Below are positions 1 to 4,981 of a stretch of 5,044 nt of DNA, piece by piece; position 1 is the stretch's first letter; each line of letters opens with the position of its first letter. This DNA comes from Actinobacteria bacterium UBA2286 (GTDB lineage: Bacteria > Actinomycetota > Coriobacteriia > Anaerosomatales > Anaerosomataceae). The position numbers were made by a program, and so were the translations under genes. Below the pieces are notes generated by a model. The model saw only the letters and a list, made by a program, of their open reading frames with translations, had not been told where the DNA came from and made no database searches. Location: positions 1 to 5,044 of the forward strand of contig DDWM01000024.1 in assembly GCA_002345925.1 (NCBI GenBank), read 5' to 3'.

Positions 1-63
1 CGCAGGCCCGCGTCCTCCTTTGCGTCCCTGGTAGTGGCGAACTAGGTATCCCTCGGTAATCAC
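1..63 (-). CDS. abiEii: AbiEii-type nucleotidyltransferase toxin, N-terminal fragment (runs off the left edge)
   Basis: Only the first 21 codons are in the window. They read MITEGYLVRHYQGRK and then a Gly/Arg-rich stretch. This matches the usual opening of AbiEii/AbiGii-family toxins, MI(S/T)xxYLxRH followed by a Gly-rich segment. The start is a GTG at 61-63 that shares four bases (GTGA) with the abiEi stop codon, which is typical of translational coupling in abiE operons. A GGAGGT ribosome binding site lies at 73-78, inside the end of abiEi and 9 nt from the GTG. AbiEii proteins are DNA polymerase beta-like nucleotidyltransferases whose activity arrests growth and is countered by AbiEi. The catalytic motifs lie outside the window, so family membership rests on the N-terminal match, the overlap and the upstream antitoxin. 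Nothing shows whether the rest of the toxin is intact. Confidence 0.72.
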   Translation of the reverse strand, partial: MITEGYLVRHYQGRKGGRGPA

Positions 64-854
64 TCGGCCGACACCTCCACTCCGAAGGTGTCCACGACGT
101 CGAATCGGGCGTCATAGCGTCCTGAACCGCGTCTTCTTCCCAGATAGAACGGACCCGTTCCCGGAGGCGCCGAGTCCAGAAGCTGCTGCGCCTCAAGTTC
201 TTTGCCGCCCTTGGAGAGAAGATAGGCGACGCGCGCCCAGGCGCTGCGCGACCGTCCTTGGAGTTCCTCTTCGATAGACTGTGGGTTCGCCCGTCCCACA
301 CCCTGCCGGAGCCATTCGCCAACGTTGGGCCAGTCACGATAGGCAGCCGGCTTCGCCCCCATGAAGGCAAGAAGCGTGTCCACCGACCAGACCGGCAAAC
401 CCCCCTTGACCACGCGGCTCTCCTTGGGGACCCATCGCACCAGTCTCATTTCGGACAGCGCTTTCGGAAGCCTCACACCATCAGGCGCACCGATCACCTC
501 CACGTCGGGGCGTCGACTTACAAGACCCAGGAGGTAGGCTGCCGACTCGGCGCCGACCGAAAGCGGCAAAGAAGGTCGATGGGCCAATGTTGCCCGCAGT
601 TCGATGAGGGGATCTCCCGAACCGAATGCCCCGGCTCGGGCGCCGGGAGCGAACTCCCATACTCCACGGGTCTTGAGGTCCAGCAACCAACCAGCTTCCC
701 GCAGCCGCCTAACGGTGACTTGGACCGGCCAATCCAGGCCGACGCTCGTCGACCATGATTCGAGCTGTTCTCGAGTCACAACTCTCGGCTGCTCGAGCTC
801 CAATTGCTGAACCAGCGGAGCCATCTGCTTTGTTACGTTCCGCTTGGCTGTCAT
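60..854 (-). CDS. abiEi: AbiEi-family antitoxin / transcriptional autorepressor of a type IV toxin-antitoxin system
   Basis: The product is 264 residues. Residues about 17-72 form a winged helix: a helix with VTREQLESW, then a recognition-helix-like VQVTVRRLREAGWL, then a wing ending in RGVWEFAPGA. The remainder fits the AbiEi C-terminal domain, with a segment SAAYLLGL in mid-protein and GPFYLGRRR...GRYDARFDVVDT close to the end, a signature shared by actinobacterial AbiEi proteins. Known family role: the antitoxin neutralises AbiEii and represses its own operon by cooperative binding to promoter inverted repeats. I chose the ATG at 852-854 because AGGTG (861-865) sits 6 nt before it. A GTG at 861-863 would add three residues but has no ribosome binding site. 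The toxin gene follows with a 4-nt overlap. Length and both domains look intact. Confidence 0.85.
   Translation of the reverse strand: MTAKRNVTKQMAPLVQQLELEQPRVVTREQLESWSTSVGLDWPVQVTVRRLREAGWLLDLKTRGVWEFAPGARAGAFGSGDPLIELRATLAHRPSLPLSVGAESAAYLLGLVSRRPDVEVIGAPDGVRLPKALSEMRLVRWVPKESRVVKGGLPVWSVDTLLAFMGAKPAAYRDWPNVGEWLRQGVGRANPQSIEEELQGRSRSAWARVAYLLSKGGKELEAQQLLDSAPPGTGPFYLGRRRGSGRYDARFDVVDTFGVEVSAE
73..78 (-). promoter_or_regulatory. Ribosome binding site of abiEii inside abiEi
   Basis: GGAGGT on the minus strand is 9 nt before the overlapping GTG at 61-63. It supports that GTG as a real toxin start, even though only 21 toxin codons are visible. Confidence 0.6.
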
Positions 855-868
855 TTCGCACACCTATC

Positions 869-948
869 GTGTCGTGGTTTGACACGAAGATTGTCCGTAT
901 TGACAGGGAAATTGTCAATTCCTACACGTATTGTGCCATCTATTGACA
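869..948. promoter_or_regulatory. Putative AbiEi operator: phased TGTC/GACA half-sites with two inverted repeats
   Basis: Two inverted repeats, each with a 7-nt spacer, are visible: GTGTC-N7-GACAC at 869-885 and ATTGACA-N7-TGTCAAT at 899-919. Scanning for the shared core gives TGTC at 870, GACA at 881, TGTC at 892, GACA at 902 and TGTC at 913. These alternate every 10-11 bp, about one helical turn. A further TATTGACA lies at 941-948, repeating the one at 898-905. The array covers the -35 box, the spacer, the -10 box and the probable start site. AbiEi repressors studied elsewhere bind two inverted repeats in the same position, so AbiEi is the natural candidate ligand. The binding itself is inferred. 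Confidence 0.55.
890..918 (-). promoter_or_regulatory. Sigma70-like promoter of the abiE operon
   Basis: On the minus strand a perfect -35 box TTGACA (918-913) is followed by a 17-nt spacer and GACAAT (895-890), which matches four of six bases of the -10 consensus. Transcription would start near 882, giving a leader of about 28 nt before the ATG at 854. The -35 box is itself one arm of an inverted repeat, so an operator-bound repressor would block polymerase directly. Confidence 0.55.
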
Positions 949-1204
949 CTTTGCAGGCCATTTTCGACAGAACTGCCCCCTGCTGCTCACCTTAGTTCGA
1001 CGAGAGCGCGGGGCGAAGCGCGAGATGGTGATCGACTGCATCCGGCACCTCCCGGCGACCTTCCGATACGCCGATGTCGAGCGAGCCTGTCCGGGAGTGA
1101 GCCGTCCCACGATTGTGCGTGTACTCGGTGAGCTTCGAGACAATGGTGAGATCAGGTGCACAAAGGGCGGGCGCGACGCGATGTTGGAGAGAACGACTCA
1201 GTGA
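947..1204 (+). pseudogene. 3' remnant of a gene with a Fic-type C-terminal winged helix
   Basis: The frame is open from just after a TGA at 944-946 to the TGA at 1202-1204. It reads as convincing protein from about 980: LVRRERGAKREMVIDCIRHLP, then FRYADVERACPGVSRPTI and VRVLGELRDNGEIRC, ending KGGRDAMLERTTQ. The pattern (Y/L)ADVERACPGVSRPTI-xx-VLxELRDxGxI followed by a Gly/Arg-rich wing is a winged helix seen at the C terminus of many Fic AMP-transferase proteins. No ATG, GTG or TTG starts the frame before an ATG at 1025, which would give 59 residues and has no good ribosome binding site. The readable protein already extends upstream of that ATG. I therefore read it as the tail of a longer gene whose 5' end was lost where the abiE promoter now lies. 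It could instead belong to another wHTH family or be a small expressed protein. Confidence 0.5.
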
Positions 1205-1360
1205 GTCATTAACGATATCATCTGTCGGTCATGTGATTCGTTTAAGAAAGCGCGGGCGCTTCCCAGCAACAGGGAATGCAATTGGGCCGGATGAAGGCAT
1301 CTACGCCCCGTCTGAGCTGGGGCGTTCCCCCCACGCGGGCTCTCGGCCGGAAGACATGTG

Positions 1361-1390
1361 TAGCCCGATTCCAGACTCGGCATCAGGCTA
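1361..1390. repeat. Degraded hairpin in repeat A
   Basis: TAGCCCGAT at 1361-1369 faces ATCAGGCTA at 1382-1390, an inverted repeat with one mismatch. The equivalent sequence in copy B (4898-4927) is a perfect 11-bp stem, so copy A appears to be the decayed version. The adjacent CAGGCCACTGGCCTG (1393-1407) is a second small palindrome that is not preserved in copy B. Confidence 0.6.
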
Positions 1391-1417
1391 CTCAGGCCAC
1401 TGGCCTGTTGAAGTTCT

Positions 1418-1446
1418 TGGTGCCCCCAAGGGAATTCGAATCCTGA
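1418..1446 (-). other. tRNA 3'-end-like fragment (T-arm plus acceptor with CCA), copy A
   Basis: Read on the minus strand, this ends with acceptor strand TGGGGGC, discriminator A and CCA. It is preceded by a T-loop-like TTCGAAT flanked by AGGA and TCCCT. The T-stem pairs at only about three positions, and no matching 5' acceptor strand GCCCCC or D-arm is found 70-95 nt upstream, so this is not a functional tRNA. Sequences of this kind commonly mark tRNA-derived attachment sites of integrative elements. An identical 29-nt copy lies at 4953-4981. Confidence 0.5.
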
Positions 1447-1471
1447 TTGTGCTTGTGACTATTGGGACCTA

Positions 1472-1531
1472 TTGGGACTCGTTGGTACGGCGGAGCTGCG
1501 GTGAGTCCCAGTAGGTACCAACGAGTCCCAA
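1472..1531. repeat. Perfect 17-bp inverted repeat (26-nt spacer), core of a nested palindrome
   Basis: TTGGGACTCGTTGGTAC (1472-1488) is mirrored exactly by 1515-1531. The pairing resumes further out, with GTGACT at 1455-1460 against AGTCAC at 1533-1538, and CTTGGTGCCC at 1416-1425 against GGGCACCAAG at 1560-1569. The left side carries an extra 10-nt near-duplicate (ATTGGGACCT then ATTGGGACTC). The core TGGGAC starts at 1464 and 1474, and its complement GAGTCCCA starts at 1503 and 1523. No T-tract follows either arm, so it does not look like a terminator. A protein-binding or recombination site is more likely, but the ligand is unknown. Confidence 0.85.
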
Positions 1532-1593
1532 CAGTCACCATGTATTTGGGCACCAAATCGGGCACCAAGTCCGAGCGCTCCCGGAGAGGGCCA

Positions 1594-1770
1594 TCAGGCC
1601 TTGCCGCCCCTCGAGTACTTCGATGCCCTGTACGCTTCAACGGCGGCTCGACTGGATCGGTAGCGCCCGTCTGGCCCCATGATCGCATCGAGCCGACCAC
1701 GCCCAGCCGCCTGCTTCAGCGCCGCGAGGCTGAACTCCTTGTCAGCGAGCGCCTCAAGCGGCGAGTACCC
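1594..1770 (-). pseudogene. Remnant of a small helix-turn-helix DNA-binding protein
   Basis: A 58-codon open frame between in-frame TGA codons (1771-1773 and 1594-1596) reads YSPLEALADKEFSLAALKQ, then AAGRGRLDAI, GPDGRYRSSRAAVEAYRASK and a basic tail. This follows the pattern of MerR/excisionase-like HTH proteins: SPxEAA, SxxTLKQAaxRGRLxA, a GpdGRwrs wing, then TRAAVEAY. No start codon precedes the domain in frame. Dropping one G from the GGG just after the upstream TTGA would join a TTG to the frame as (M)RYSPLEA, so a single-base frameshift near 1767-1770 is a plausible cause of decay. It lies downstream of the surface-protein terminator and inside the repeat-bracketed segment. It could also be a spurious frame; the HTH-like pattern argues against that. 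Confidence 0.45.
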
Positions 1771-1861
1771 TCAATGCCGGCGAGACGCAGAGTAGTGAGA
1801 AGACAAGCACGAGAACAAAGAGCGATTGTGCCAAAGGCCGCGGCTCCGTCCCCTGTAAGAC

Positions 1862-1893
1862 AAAACCCCCGACAGGATCGCTCCTGCCGGGGG
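1862..1893 (-). terminator. Rho-independent terminator of the surface-protein gene
   Basis: On the minus strand CCCCCGGCAGGA pairs with TCCTGTCGGGGG over 12 bp with one G-U pair, closed by the tetraloop GCGA and followed by TTTT. It starts 24 nt after the stop codon at 1918-1920. Confidence 0.93.
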
Positions 1894-1917
1894 TCGATGA
1901 TGAGTGCGAAGTCTTTG

Positions 1918-4680
1918 TTACTTCAGACTGGTGGTGACGTCGGTCCTGACCGACTGAGAGACCGCGCTCAGCCCGCCGAGGAACCGCACCTCCAAAACAC
2001 TCGCCTTGTTGCTGATAAGCGTGGTACGTACGTCGGCATTCAGCTTCGTGCCCGGGGTAAGGAGCATGACCGAGCCGTTCTTCCCCTGGAGTGCTCCGCC
2101 AGAGAGCGCGTCAGGAAAGTTCGTACCGGTGGCGATGGCAAGCTTGTCCCAAGAAAGGCCTACCGAAACACCGTACTTGGCAACCGCCACCGCTGTCTTG
2201 TAGCGGTCGTCTCCCGCGAGGCGTGTCGCCTGACCGAGCGTAGCGCGTGCCTTGGTCTCGATCGAGGAGGCGACCACGTTGGATCCGCCGAGGACGAGTG
2301 CGCGGGTGACTCCCTTGGCGTCCATCTGCGAGATGAGCGTGGCGTTGTCGCCCTGTGCCGGGTTGGACAGATAGATCGGCCAGCCGTGCGCTGCGGCAAG
2401 CGGGGATGCGCCGAGTGCGTCAGGGAAGTTGAGGCCTGTCGCGATGAAGGCGGTGCCGTCGAAGCCCGCACCCTGAAGCTCGATGGTGCGCTCGGCTACC
2501 AGGCGCGCTGTCGCGTAGCGGTTGGAGCCTGCGATGCGTTCTATACCCACGCCGGGGATGGCGTCGACTGCGAGTGCCACGTCACGTGAGACGGCATCCT
2601 CGCTTCCGAGGATGTAGACGGTATCGGCGCCCAGACGCACGATCTCGGCTCTGATCTCGGAGGGCAGCGACGCCTTTTTCGTAAGCAGGATCGGACAGTC
2701 AAGGGCACCTGCCAATGCCGCACCACCAAGGGCGTCAGGCCAGTTCTCGCCCGTGGCGATCACCACATAGGTGGAACCGCCTGACGGGAAGGCCTTTTTC
2801 GACGCTGCGACGGCAGTCGCATAGCGATTCCCGCCTTCGATGGGGATGGTGGTAGGCACGAATGGGGCGACCGTGAACCTCGGCGTGTCGTAGTCCACGC
2901 CTCCCCGGCCATCGGTCACCTTCACTTTGATGTCATAGACTCTGCCGGCTTGTGCTTTGGTGGGTGTCCAGGTGAAGACACCGGTGCTCGGGTTCATCTT
3001 CGCACCCACGGGAGCACCCGAGGCGAGGGTATAGGTATACGTCTCGGTCTCGCCGTCATCATTGGCGCTCGCAGTGAAGGTGACGGGCGAACCGACCGAC
3101 ACCGACCTCGACCCGATCACTGAGAGGTACGGATCAGTGTTCTGGAAGTAGGCTGTGTTGTAGCCATACCACTGATCGGGAGGAGTAGGCCAGCCGGTGG
3201 CAGTACTCTTGAAGTAGACCTTGAAGCTGGTGGGGCAGCCAGCGAAGACGGTCCCCCAGTTCCCGAGAAGCGTAGGGGAATTCCCCGGAAAATACGCAGA
3301 GACAAGCTTGCTGCAACCCTCGAAGACCCGGTACTCGATACTCGTCACACTGCTCGGGATGGCCACGCTCGTGAGTGAGGTGCAGCCAGCGAACGCGTCA
3401 CTGCGGAGCGTATCCGCGCCCATGGGGATGACCACACTCTCGAGACTGGTGCAGCCTTGGAAGACCCCAGCGCCCCACCCCTGCACGCTATCAGGGATGG
3501 TTATGTTCTTAAGGGCGGTGCAACCGTTGAACGTATCTTCGCCGAGTGATGTCAGGCCATCGGGAATCGTCACATCCGTGAGGCTGGTGCAGCCGGCAAA
3601 CGTCTCCTTGTTGCAGTTACGTGTGCCCTCGGGCAGGATCACACTCTCGAGGCTGGTACAGCCCTTGAACATACCGGTCGAGTACATGTTTGTAACGCTG
3701 CTCGGCAAAGTCACGTCCGTGAGGCTGGTGCAGCCCCTGAAGACCCCACCACCGTAGTAGTCAGTGCTGCTCGCCGGCGTCCCTATAATCGCCGCGCTTT
3801 CAGGCAACGCTATGCGCTTCAGGCTCGTGCAATCAATGAAAGCGTAGCCCCCCACTTCCGTCACGCTGTTTGGGATGCTCACGTCTGTAAGACTGGGGCA
3901 GTTCTCGAACATGCTGCAGGGGATTTTTGTCACACCTTCACCTATGGTCACGCTCTTGAGGCCCGTGCAGTTAAAGAACAGACCGGGCTCCATGTATGTC
4001 ACGCTACCAGGGACAGTCATGCTGGTGAGACCGGTACACCAGACGAACACATTTCCCTTTAATGACGTCACGCTGCTTGGGATATTCGCGCTCGTGAGGT
4101 TCCTACAAAACGCGAACGCCTGGTAGCCAATAAACCATACGCTGTTCGGGAGAGTCACGCTTGTGAGGGCACCGCAGGACTGGAAGCACTGCTCCCCGAT
4201 CAGCTCCACGCCATAGGGAATGGTCACGCTTGTCAGTTTCGCGCAGTCATTGAATGCACTCTGTCCGATTGTCTTCGCATTGCTTGAGAGCACTGCACTC
4301 GCGAGGTTGCTGCAATAGGCAAACGCGCTATCGCCGAAGTACGTCACGCTGTTGGGAATGACCACGCTCGTGAGGCCGTCGCAGCTTTCAAACGCGTTCC
4401 CGTTAACCCGCGTCACACTGTTGGGAATGACCACGCTCGTGATACCCGCCTGGTCCTTGAACGCTTCGAACCCGATGGTGGTGACCGGATTGCCGCCCAG
4501 AGTCGAGGGGATGGTCACTGCGCCACCGGGACCGGTGTAACCGGTGATCGTGGCGGCTCCTGCGGTGATCGTGTACTCGAAGCCTCCGGAGCTGTCGGCC
4601 CGTGCAACCTGCACCGGCGCGACGAGCATCGCCACCGCCAGGACCACTGTCGTGATGGACTTCCATCTTCTACCGAGCAT
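1918..4680 (-). CDS. Secreted BspA-type leucine-rich-repeat protein with Ig-like domain and three CWB2 cell-wall-binding repeats
   Basis: The product is 920 residues. Residues 1-28 are a Sec signal peptide: basic MLGRRWK, hydrophobic TTVVLAVAMLVAP, likely cleavage after ARA. Residues about 34-490 hold some 17 LRR_5/BspA repeats of mostly 23 residues with the pattern AFxxCxxLTSVxIPxSVTxIG. Residues about 517-605 resemble a putative Ig (He_PIG-like) domain, with NPSTGVFTWTPT and YDIKVKVTDGRGG. Residues 612-712, 713-817 and 818-920 are three CWB2 repeats, each with (G)xxRYxTA, ATGxNxPDAL and a (L)GGxxxVS-like motif. There is no LPxTG motif or C-terminal membrane segment, so anchoring is probably non-covalent through CWB2, as in Clostridioides surface proteins. 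The role is likely adhesion or ligand binding at the cell surface, but the ligand cannot be read. The ATG at 4678-4680 follows GGGGGGA (4686-4692) by 5 nt. It is monocistronic, with its own terminator. Confidence 0.95.
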   Translation of the reverse strand: MLGRRWKSITTVVLAVAMLVAPVQVARADSSGGFEYTITAGAATITGYTGPGGAVTIPSTLGGNPVTTIGFEAFKDQAGITSVVIPNSVTRVNGNAFESCDGLTSVVIPNSVTYFGDSAFAYCSNLASAVLSSNAKTIGQSAFNDCAKLTSVTIPYGVELIGEQCFQSCGALTSVTLPNSVWFIGYQAFAFCRNLTSANIPSSVTSLKGNVFVWCTGLTSMTVPGSVTYMEPGLFFNCTGLKSVTIGEGVTKIPCSMFENCPSLTDVSIPNSVTEVGGYAFIDCTSLKRIALPESAAIIGTPASSTDYYGGGVFRGCTSLTDVTLPSSVTNMYSTGMFKGCTSLESVILPEGTRNCNKETFAGCTSLTDVTIPDGLTSLGEDTFNGCTALKNITIPDSVQGWGAGVFQGCTSLESVVIPMGADTLRSDAFAGCTSLTSVAIPSSVTSIEYRVFEGCSKLVSAYFPGNSPTLLGNWGTVFAGCPTSFKVYFKSTATGWPTPPDQWYGYNTAYFQNTDPYLSVIGSRSVSVGSPVTFTASANDDGETETYTYTLASGAPVGAKMNPSTGVFTWTPTKAQAGRVYDIKVKVTDGRGGVDYDTPRFTVAPFVPTTIPIEGGNRYATAVAASKKAFPSGGSTYVVIATGENWPDALGGAALAGALDCPILLTKKASLPSEIRAEIVRLGADTVYILGSEDAVSRDVALAVDAIPGVGIERIAGSNRYATARLVAERTIELQGAGFDGTAFIATGLNFPDALGASPLAAAHGWPIYLSNPAQGDNATLISQMDAKGVTRALVLGGSNVVASSIETKARATLGQATRLAGDDRYKTAVAVAKYGVSVGLSWDKLAIATGTNFPDALSGGALQGKNGSVMLLTPGTKLNADVRTTLISNKASVLEVRFLGGLSAVSQSVRTDVTTSLK
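1921..2847 (-). other. Three tandem CWB2 (cell wall binding type 2) domains
   Basis: Residues 612-920 of the surface protein divide into three units of about 100 residues. Diagnostic segments are GGNRYATAVAAS, GSNRYATARLVAE and GDDRYKTAVAVAK, followed respectively by ATGENWPDALGG, ATGLNFPDALGA and ATGTNFPDALSG. Three is the usual number, because the repeats assemble as a pseudo-trimer that binds a secondary cell-wall polymer. All three look complete, so the anchor should be functional. Confidence 0.92.
3211..4470 (-). repeat. In-frame tandem leucine-rich repeats, 69-nt period
   Basis: This covers residues about 71-490 of the surface protein. The conserved Phe of each repeat falls at residues 74, 97, 120, 143, 166, 189, 212, 235, 258 and 281, then 314, 338, 361, 384, 407, 430, 453 and 479. 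The regular 23-residue step breaks at the repeat starting near 279, which has 33 residues because of an insert TPASSTDYYGG. The repeats after it are more alike (F-x-GCTSL) than those before it, hinting at a more recent expansion of the C-terminal block. Confidence 0.92.
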
Positions 4681-4760
4681 TATTGTCCCCCCATCAAATG
4701 ACCCACTCGCTCCCCAGGCGACCGAAAGGGGCCGCGCAATGCGCTGAGCTTATCGCATAA

Positions 4761-4789
4761 AGTATACGACGACGGTGCACAGCTTCCAC
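4761..4789 (-). promoter_or_regulatory. Putative promoter of the surface-protein gene
   Basis: On the minus strand TATACT (4766-4761) is a good -10 box. The hexamer 17 nt upstream, GTGGAA (4789-4784), matches only three of six -35 positions. The predicted leader is about 70 nt. A tandem ATGCAGT-ATGCAGT (minus strand, 4808-4795) lies 5 nt upstream of the -35 box and may be an activator site, which would suit a weak -35 box. I see no recognised riboswitch in the leader. Confidence 0.45.
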
Positions 4790-4897
4790 TCTTGACTGCA
4801 TACTGCATTTACGCTACTCCTGGGCCGCATGAGGGCATCTACACACCCTCTGACCTGCGCCTTCACCCCGCTCCCGCTCTCAGCCCGAAGACATTTA

Positions 4898-4927
4898 TAG
4901 CCCGATTTCACACTCGAAATCGGGCTA
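4898..4927. repeat. Perfect 11-bp hairpin in repeat B
   Basis: TAGCCCGATTT (4898-4908) and AAATCGGGCTA (4917-4927) form an uninterrupted stem with an 8-nt loop CACACTCG. There is no T-tract on either side, so a terminator function is doubtful. It resembles REP-like intergenic palindromes. Confidence 0.8.
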
Positions 4928-4952
4928 CTCAGGCCTGTGACCTGCGAAAATA

Positions 4953-4981
4953 TGGTGCCCCCAAGGGAATTCGAATCCTGA
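4953..4981 (-). other. tRNA 3'-end-like fragment, copy B
   Basis: This is identical over 29 nt to the fragment at 1418-1446, including the TTCGAAT loop and the GGGGGCACCA end. No tRNA body is found to its right within the window. It is the second candidate attachment-site sequence bracketing the surface-protein gene. Confidence 0.5.

Larger units (their letters stand above)
1283..1509. repeat. Long direct repeat, copy A
   Basis: This stretch aligns in the same orientation with 4821-5044. The part 1418-1509 matches 4953-5044 without gaps, differing at 9 of 92 positions by my count. The part 1283-1417 is more diverged, with about three bases of net gap, but shares blocks such as GGCATCTAC, GAAGACAT, TAGCCCGATT and GGCTACTCAGGCC. 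It holds no convincing gene. One frame reads GAPKGIRIL, a familiar spurious peptide that arises when tRNA 3' ends are translated. Together with 1205-1282, where I see only a short palindrome (AAGCG-CGGG-CGCTT, 1248-1261), this accounts for the gene-free stretch from 1205 to 1593. Confidence 0.85.

Noticed and set aside
1248..1261. A terminator at the short AAGCG-CGGG-CGCTT palindrome
   Set aside because: The stem is only about 5-6 bp and there is no T-run on the plus strand. On the minus strand the T-rich tail is interrupted, and no gene is positioned to use it.
1418..1510. A complete tRNA gene on the minus strand
   Set aside because: No 5' acceptor strand, D-arm or anticodon arm is found at the right distance, and the T-stem pairs poorly in both copies.
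1113..1514. A 133-codon plus-strand open frame crossing repeat A
   Set aside because: It overlaps the better-supported wHTH frame and then runs through the repeat. Its only recognisable peptide, GAPKGIRIL, is the known artefact of translating a tRNA 3' end.
1416..1569. An integron attC site
   Set aside because: The ends do not fit RYYYAAC and GTTRRRY: the palindrome has GTTGGTA, whose T breaks the purine run. The fully symmetric arms also lack the unpaired bases usual for attC.
1392..1700. A minus-strand open frame containing DLVPDLVPKYM, considered as an integrase C terminus
   Set aside because: It has no catalytic Arg or Tyr motif, and its sequence is explained by two GGGCACCAA repeats and the palindrome arms. 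It also conflicts with the HTH frame.
1462..2589. A 375-codon plus-strand open frame
   Set aside because: Most of it lies antisense to the CWB2 domains, whose codon pattern keeps the other strand open. It shows no domain and starts inside the inverted repeat.
3211..4470. Regular DNA repeats that could suggest a CRISPR array or minisatellite
   Set aside because: The 69-nt period equals 23 codons and the frame encodes canonical BspA-type leucine-rich repeats without interruption. There are no constant repeats with unique spacers.
4681..4760. A riboswitch (for example cyclic di-GMP) in the leader of the surface-protein gene
   Set aside because: The leader has short palindromes such as GCGCAATGCGC but none of the conserved motifs of the riboswitch classes I know, and it is shorter than most.
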